Source: Chloroflexota bacterium
GTDB lineage: Bacteria > Chloroflexota > Limnocylindria > QHBO01
Assembly: GCA_003243965.1 (NCBI GenBank)
Contig: QHBO01000017.1
Span: forward strand, 124,001-188,000
DNA length: 64,000 bases
Direction of reading: 5' to 3'
Within the stretch, counting starts at the first letter, position 1; each line of letters opens with the position of its first letter. The notes beneath the pieces are model-generated. The model was not told the DNA's origin and ran no database searches. It was given only the letters and a program-made list of their open reading frames with translations. Both the position numbers and the translations under genes were made by a program. Shown here piece after piece: positions 60,600 to 64,000 of the stretch.

Positions 60600-60734
60600 C
60601 CACGCCAGGTGGACGACCTCATGCGCCTCGCCGGCTGGAAGAGCCGTCAGATGCTGGCCCTGTACGGCGCTTCGGCCGCCGACGAGCGCGCCCGCGAGGC
60701 CTCCACACGCCTCAGCCCAGGCGACCGCCTCTGA
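60600..60734 (+). pseudogene. C-terminal remnant of the tyrosine integrase
   Basis: The plus frame reads [20 protein letters not shown] then [20 protein letters not shown] and a TGA at 60732-60734. The [13 protein letters not shown] segment carries the nucleophile Tyr, and the tail matches the common end of actinobacterial/chloroflexal integrases. The ~220-residue catalytic middle is missing. A frame shift separates it from the preceding remnant. Confidence 0.65.
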
Positions 60735-60835
60735 GCGCACCTCAGCCAGCCGACGTGGCGAAGGCAGCGATAGCCGCCACCCTCTTGGGATATTCGTTTC
60801 CATATCAGGGCGCGTCGACAGAATCTGGGGAGGAC

Positions 60836-60863
60836 TTGACTTGCCCGACCTTGCAGCTAGTAT
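60836..60863 (+). promoter_or_regulatory. Promoter of the HTH gene, leaderless, with palindrome
   Basis: -35 TTGACT (60836-60841), 16 bp, -10 TAGTAT (60858-60863), then 6 nt to the ATG at 60870. A perfect 10-bp palindrome ATAGCGCTAT (60862-60871) covers the -10 end and the start codon and could be an operator for the encoded HTH protein. The rest of the 60.40-60.84 kb stretch holds only the integrase remnants. Confidence 0.65.
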
Positions 60864-60869
60864 AGCGCT

Positions 60870-61577
60870 ATGGCAATACTTCCTGCAATGGCTCTCGGCA
60901 ACGCACTTCCGGCCAGCGAGGCGGCCCGATTGCTCGGGCTGTCGCTCCAGCGCGTGCGTGCGCTCGTGGCCGGGGGCGAGCTCCCAGGTCAGAAGCTGGC
61001 AGGGCGCTGGTTCGTCGAGCGATCCGCGGTTGAGCGGCGCCTTCGCGAACCCAAGCTCGCGGGTCGCCCGTACTCGCCTCGCCAGGCTTGGGGCCTCATT
61101 GCCTTGGCGGAGGGCGACTCCCCTACGTGGCTCGACGCACCCAATCGCTCACGGCTTCGGCGCCAACTCCGCGAGAACAGGCTTGAGGACATCGTCCCAT
61201 CGCTGGCTCGTCGAGCTCGTCGGCTGGAACTACGTGCCCATCCTTCGGACGTCCCTCGAATCGAGAAGGAGCCCGGTTTGATCCGCAGCGGTGTCAGCGC
61301 GGCATCCGAGCACCGGCTCGAGATCGTTGCGCCGGGGGTGCTTGAGGCGTACGTGCCTGCTAAGCGGCTCGCACAGCTGGAGCGACGCTATCACCTCGAG
61401 CCGAGCGCCGATCCCAACGTCATCCTCCACGTCATCGATGCTCCGTGGCCGTTCGAGCGCGATCAGCGCGTCGCCCCGCGCCTGGCGGCCATAGTGGATC
61501 TCCTCGACGACAACGACGAGCGCAGCCGGCGAGCCGCACAACGAGCCCTGCAGGCCTACAAGCCCGCGCTGCGGTGA
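60870..61577 (+). CDS. Excisionase-like HTH DNA-binding protein
   Basis: 235 aa. The N-terminal MerR/excisionase-type HTH is ALPASEAARLLGLSLQRVRA followed by VAGGELPGQKLAGRWFV (residues ~12-50). The C-terminal half (LEAYVPAKRLAQLERRYHLE, NVILHVIDAPWPFERDQRVA, AIVDLLDDNDERSRRAAQRA) recalls antitoxin proteins of Actinobacteria-type AbiE-like loci. No toxin follows it directly; the AbiE pair starts 173 bp downstream with its own promoter. The function as antitoxin or regulator is inferred. Confidence 0.65.
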   Translation: MAILPAMALGNALPASEAARLLGLSLQRVRALVAGGELPGQKLAGRWFVERSAVERRLREPKLAGRPYSPRQAWGLIALAEGDSPTWLDAPNRSRLRRQLRENRLEDIVPSLARRARRLELRAHPSDVPRIEKEPGLIRSGVSAASEHRLEIVAPGVLEAYVPAKRLAQLERRYHLEPSADPNVILHVIDAPWPFERDQRVAPRLAAIVDLLDDNDERSRRAAQRALQAYKPALR

Positions 61578-61697
61578 TTCCCGTCCAGGTCCGACCTCGC
61601 GACGAAACGAACTCGCTTCCCTGTCGGTCCTCGCTGGCTCCTCGCAGGCTGCTAATCGGCGATGGGCAAACCACACGCCTGGTTCTGGTGTCATCTA

Positions 61698-61726
61698 TTG
61701 ACTCGTACCGTACAGATCTGTATGGT
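61698..61726 (+). promoter_or_regulatory. AbiE promoter with embedded palindromic operator
   Basis: -35 TTGACT (61698-61703), 17 bp, -10 TATGGT (61721-61726). The 20-bp sequence ACCGTACAGATCTGTATGGT (61707-61726) is a palindrome with 9 of 10 pairs matching and fills the spacer and -10. Known AbiEi antitoxins repress their own operon by binding inverted repeats, so this is the likely operator. Confidence 0.75.
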
Positions 61727-61750
61727 TACAGCGAATAGACGACACCAACG

Positions 61751-62497
61751 ATGAGCTGTTCCGAACTACCAGACTCGTACCTGCGCAACCGCCTCGCCGT
61801 TCTTGACGTCCGATCGGCGTCGTTTCGACGTGTCTGGGACAAGGTCGTTTCGCCGGGATATAGGGTCGATGTCTGTGTGCGTCGGCTGGTCGCCGCCCGT
61901 CGGATCCGGCGGATCGGCCGCGGCCTGTACGTCGTCATCGACCCTGTCCGGACGACCCCGACGATCGCAGTCGCTAGCGGCGTGTTCAGCGAGATTCTCC
62001 ATTACGTCACGACGGATGCGGCTCTAGCCCACCATGGCCTGATCGACCAGCCGATATTCACATTCACCGTCGTCCTTCCCCGCGTACGCCGGCCCATCCA
62101 CGTCGATCAGACGACGGTCATTCGCCCCGTGACCCTCGATGAGCAGCGGATCCGCGCGGCTGATGCGTACGACACCACCATGGAGGGCTTCGCGATCCGC
62201 GTGGCGACCAGGGAGCAGGCCGTTGTCGATGCCCTCGCGGAGCCCCGCTGGATGGATCACGGCGATCTGCTGCCCGAGATCCTCGCCGCATTCAGCGACG
62301 AAGAGGTAGCTCGAACTGCCTCTGGCGTCCTCGGTCGCACGACAGCGGCTGCCCAGCGCCTCGGGTACTTGCTGGAAGAAGCCGAACGCCCGATGCCGGC
62401 TTCCCTCGCCGAGCTTCGGCCTGTCCGCGCCGTCCAGCTTCGACCGCAGAAGCGCACACGCGGCCCGTATTCGAGCCGCTGGCGCGTCTATGGCTGA
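61751..62497 (+). CDS. abiEi: AbiEi-family antitoxin
   Basis: 248 aa. The N-terminal winged-helix region (SASFRRVWDKVVSPGYRVDV, VRRLVAARRIRRIGRGLYVV) is typical of AbiEi antitoxins. The C-terminal part (FSEILHYVTTDAALAHHGLI, TTMEGFAIRVATREQAVVDA) matches the antitoxin domain. It binds its own promoter and neutralises the nucleotidyltransferase toxin in type IV systems. The next gene overlaps its stop by 8 nt. Confidence 0.85.
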   Translation: MSCSELPDSYLRNRLAVLDVRSASFRRVWDKVVSPGYRVDVCVRRLVAARRIRRIGRGLYVVIDPVRTTPTIAVASGVFSEILHYVTTDAALAHHGLIDQPIFTFTVVLPRVRRPIHVDQTTVIRPVTLDEQRIRAADAYDTTMEGFAIRVATREQAVVDALAEPRWMDHGDLLPEILAAFSDEEVARTASGVLGRTTAAAQRLGYLLEEAERPMPASLAELRPVRAVQLRPQKRTRGPYSSRWRVYG

Positions 62498-63311
62498 GCC
62501 GCGAACTCGCCAAGCGATCGCTGCTGACTACCAGATAGCTCGGGACCACGGCGACGCCGCCGCGATGCGTCGGTACCAGAACGAGGAGGCTTGCTTCGTT
62601 CTGCTTGCGATCCTCGAGCGCCTAGCCGGTGACGAGGCGAGCTTCGTGCATGGCATCGCCCTCAAGGGCGGCATCCTCATGGCCGGCGAGCTTCGCTCGG
62701 CGAGATCATCGGCTGACATCGACGCTACGACCGGACGAGGTCGACGGGTCGACCATGACAAGGTTGTTCAGGACCTACGTCGCGCGGGACGAGGCTTCGG
62801 GCTTCGGCTCGAAGGCGAACCCGATCGGACCCTGGGTGGACTGATCGTTTACTTCCGCTTCGACTCCCTCACCGATGCCGGAACCGCCAAGCTGGAGGTC
62901 AGCGTCCGCGAGGACCTGGTGTTCGCCGTCCGCGACGCCTACTTCGACGTTTCTGAACTCGGCCTGCAGCCCTTCACGGTTCCTGCGGTCGCAGAGGTTG
63001 AACTTGTCGCCGAGAAGATCCGGACCCTGGTGCAACGAGCTCAGCCACGGGACCTGTTCGACTTGCACCTCTATCTCGTCGACTCCGGCTGACACCTCAA
63101 ACCTGACGAGCTGCGACAAGCCGTGCAGGTGAAGCTGGCCATCACACGCCACAGGCGCTGGCGGTCCGGCCTGTGGCGATCGAACCTCGGGGAGATCGAG
63201 GCTGCATGGGAGGCCACGATGGCCGCGTGGGTTGATCCCGAAAGCCTGCCGCCATTCGATCGGGTTGTCTCCGAGGTCGCCCGGCGACTGCGGTCACTCC
63301 GGCTTGATTGA
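62490..63311 (+). pseudogene. abiEii: AbiEii-type nucleotidyltransferase toxin with in-frame TGA
   Basis: ATG at 62490 overlaps the antitoxin stop by 8 nt. The nucleotidyltransferase core is visible: ALKGGILMAGELRSARSS, ADID (DxD), and VAEKIRTLVQRAQPRDLFDL. A TGA at 63090-63092 stops it at 200 aa. The same frame then stays open for 72 more codons (HLKPDELRQAVQVKLAITRH ... EVARRLRSLRLD) to a TGA at 63309-63311, as expected for a full ~273-aa AbiEii. The toxin is probably truncated or inactive. Confidence 0.8.
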
Positions 63312-63341
63312 CGGGCCGGGCAGCCCCGGGTGGAACAGCAA

Positions 63342-63371
63342 GTGTTCAATCTGGGTGCCGAGATTGAACAC
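63342..63371 (+). terminator. 11-bp hairpin after the AbiE pair
   Basis: Arms GTGTTCAATCT (63342-63352) and AGATTGAACAC (63361-63371) are perfect complements around an 8-nt loop, 30 nt after the ancestral toxin stop. There is no U-run. It may end the toxin transcript and the convergent thioesterase remnant. Confidence 0.55.
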
Positions 63372-63403
63372 CTACGCGGCACGTTACTCTTCCAGCTATT
63401 ACG

Positions 63404-63844
63404 TCAGTCGCTGATGTCTTCGAGCCCTTGGACGGTCATCAGCGTCGCAGTCAGGAGGGCGACGAGCTACTCCTCGCCGTTGCTCTCCGCGAACACTTCC
63501 TGCTTGAGCCAGGGTTAGGGTGCGACCGGCTTTCACCACCCTTCCCCGCGCGACGATGCGATCGCCGAGGGCAGGCGCCAGGAGGTTGATCGGCATGAGG
63601 CTCAGCGCGGCATACCCCGCCGAAGAGTCGGCGATGGCGCTCACCGCCCCCGCGTGAACGAACCCGTGCTGCTGCGAGATGGCCGGGTCAGGACGGAGCA
63701 CGATCTCACGAGGCCCGGCGCGAGGTTGCCCAGCGTCGCCCCTAAGGTCCTCATCAGCCTCTGCTTCGCAAAGCTCGGGCGAATGCGTTCTTGGTAATCC
63801 GCGTTCGCAGGATCGTGTGCCGCATCTCTGCTGTCGCGTGGCAT
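63404..63844 (-). pseudogene. Decayed PaaI-type hotdog thioesterase
   Basis: From ATG 63844 one frame reads RIRPSFAKQRLMRTLGATLG then NLAPGLV, and a second frame continues EIVLRPDPAISQQHGFVHAG and AVSAIADSSAGYAALSLMP. A ~12-residue piece before INLLAPALGDRIVARGRVVK is missing. Then the frame changes again to EVFAESNGEE, a TAG stop, and LVALLTATLMTVQGLED to 63404. The HGFVHAG motif is the hotdog active site. At least two frameshifts, a stop and a deletion make this a clear relic. Confidence 0.8.
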
Positions 63845-64000
63845 GTACGCCATCGTACGCAGTCGCGTGCCGCGGCGAGGATCCAAGGACCTTCCGGTTA
63901 GAGGGTGCATCCACGTGGGCCCAGTAGGATGGGCGCATGCGGATGCCGAAACAACGCAGGGACAGGCCGTGGCATCGCATTCCATCGCGGTCGGGACATG
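63845..64000 (+). other. Right-end stretch; possible start of a gene leaving the window
   Basis: TAGGAT (63925-63930) lies 6 nt before an ATG at 63937 that stays open to the window edge (MRMPKQRRDRPWHRIPSRSG). The spacing fits the leaderless pattern, but 21 codons are too few to identify anything. Nothing else is seen here. Confidence 0.25.

Noticed and set aside
59575-63092. UGA as a sense codon
   Set aside because: TGA is the normal stop for many intact genes here, including ATGA overlaps, so the two internal TGAs are better explained as mutations.
1-64000. CRISPR array or rRNA operon
   Set aside because: No regularly spaced repeats and no rRNA-like segments were seen.

Overview
The window is GC-rich bacterial chromosome. 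About 58.7 kb of it is almost entirely one long run of co-oriented minus-strand housekeeping genes, and the last ~5.3 kb is a mixed-strand accessory patch. The order of the conserved blocks (rluB-scpB-scpA; recN-nadK-tlyA-dxs-xseB-xseA; efp-pepP-mltG-ruvX-alaS; comM-dprA-topA-xerC) is the one seen in Gram-positive/Terrabacteria lineages. No outer-membrane or LPS genes are visible. An FtsA-like ATPase next to a membrane-anchored baseplate-J-like protein, an FtsA/murJ/FemAB-type wall biology and an Arg-tip EF-P would fit Chloroflexota or a close neighbour. That placement is inference; no rRNA or marker phylogeny is available here.

Layout (minus strand unless stated). 1-4.6 kb: rluB (cut by the window edge), scpB, scpA, an HD protein, an M50 site-2 protease, purine nucleoside phosphorylase and a PH/SHOCT membrane protein. 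4.6-12.9 kb: a XerD-type recombinase, recN, nadK, a ribbon-helix-helix protein, tlyA, dxs, xseB, xseA. 13-22 kb: efp, pepP, mltG, ruvX, a baseplate-J-like membrane protein, an FtsA-like ATPase, alaS. 22-25.3 kb: three small membrane proteins, mnmA and its sulfur donor, a cysteine desulfurase. 25.4-33.1 kb: a large secreted protein, aspS, hisS, bifunctional-type rel. 33.2-46.3 kb: a wall/DNA operon (topA, xerC, murJ, two FemAB transferases around murE), a secreted Ig-like/CAP protein, dprA, comM. 46.4-57.4 kb: a receiver-CpaE fusion, a hydrolase, SPFH and NfeD membrane proteins, small nucleotide/RNA enzymes, a frameshifted J-domain gene (plus strand), a DnaB-like ATPase and ftsH. 57.6-58.7 kb: tilS directly downstream of a CAU-anticodon tRNA.

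The accessory end (58.7-64 kb) holds pieces of a broken plus-strand tyrosine integrase. Between the pieces lie two minus-strand genes: a secreted protein whose signal peptide carries an in-frame TGA, and a LuxR-type HTH joined to a two-TM segment that looks like the FtsH extracellular domain. Then come an excisionase-like HTH gene, an AbiE-type toxin-antitoxin pair with a palindromic operator inside its promoter, and a decayed PaaI-type thioesterase. Four genes near the right end are broken by single-base or stop mutations.

The most general signal I found concerns gene starts. At many operon heads a TANNNT -10 hexamer lies only 5-9 nt upstream of the start codon, with no Shine-Dalgarno, so these mRNAs are probably leaderless. 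Genes inside operons often overlap (ATGA/TTGA/CTGA) or have normal Shine-Dalgarno sites. Hairpins at operon ends mostly lack U-tracts.
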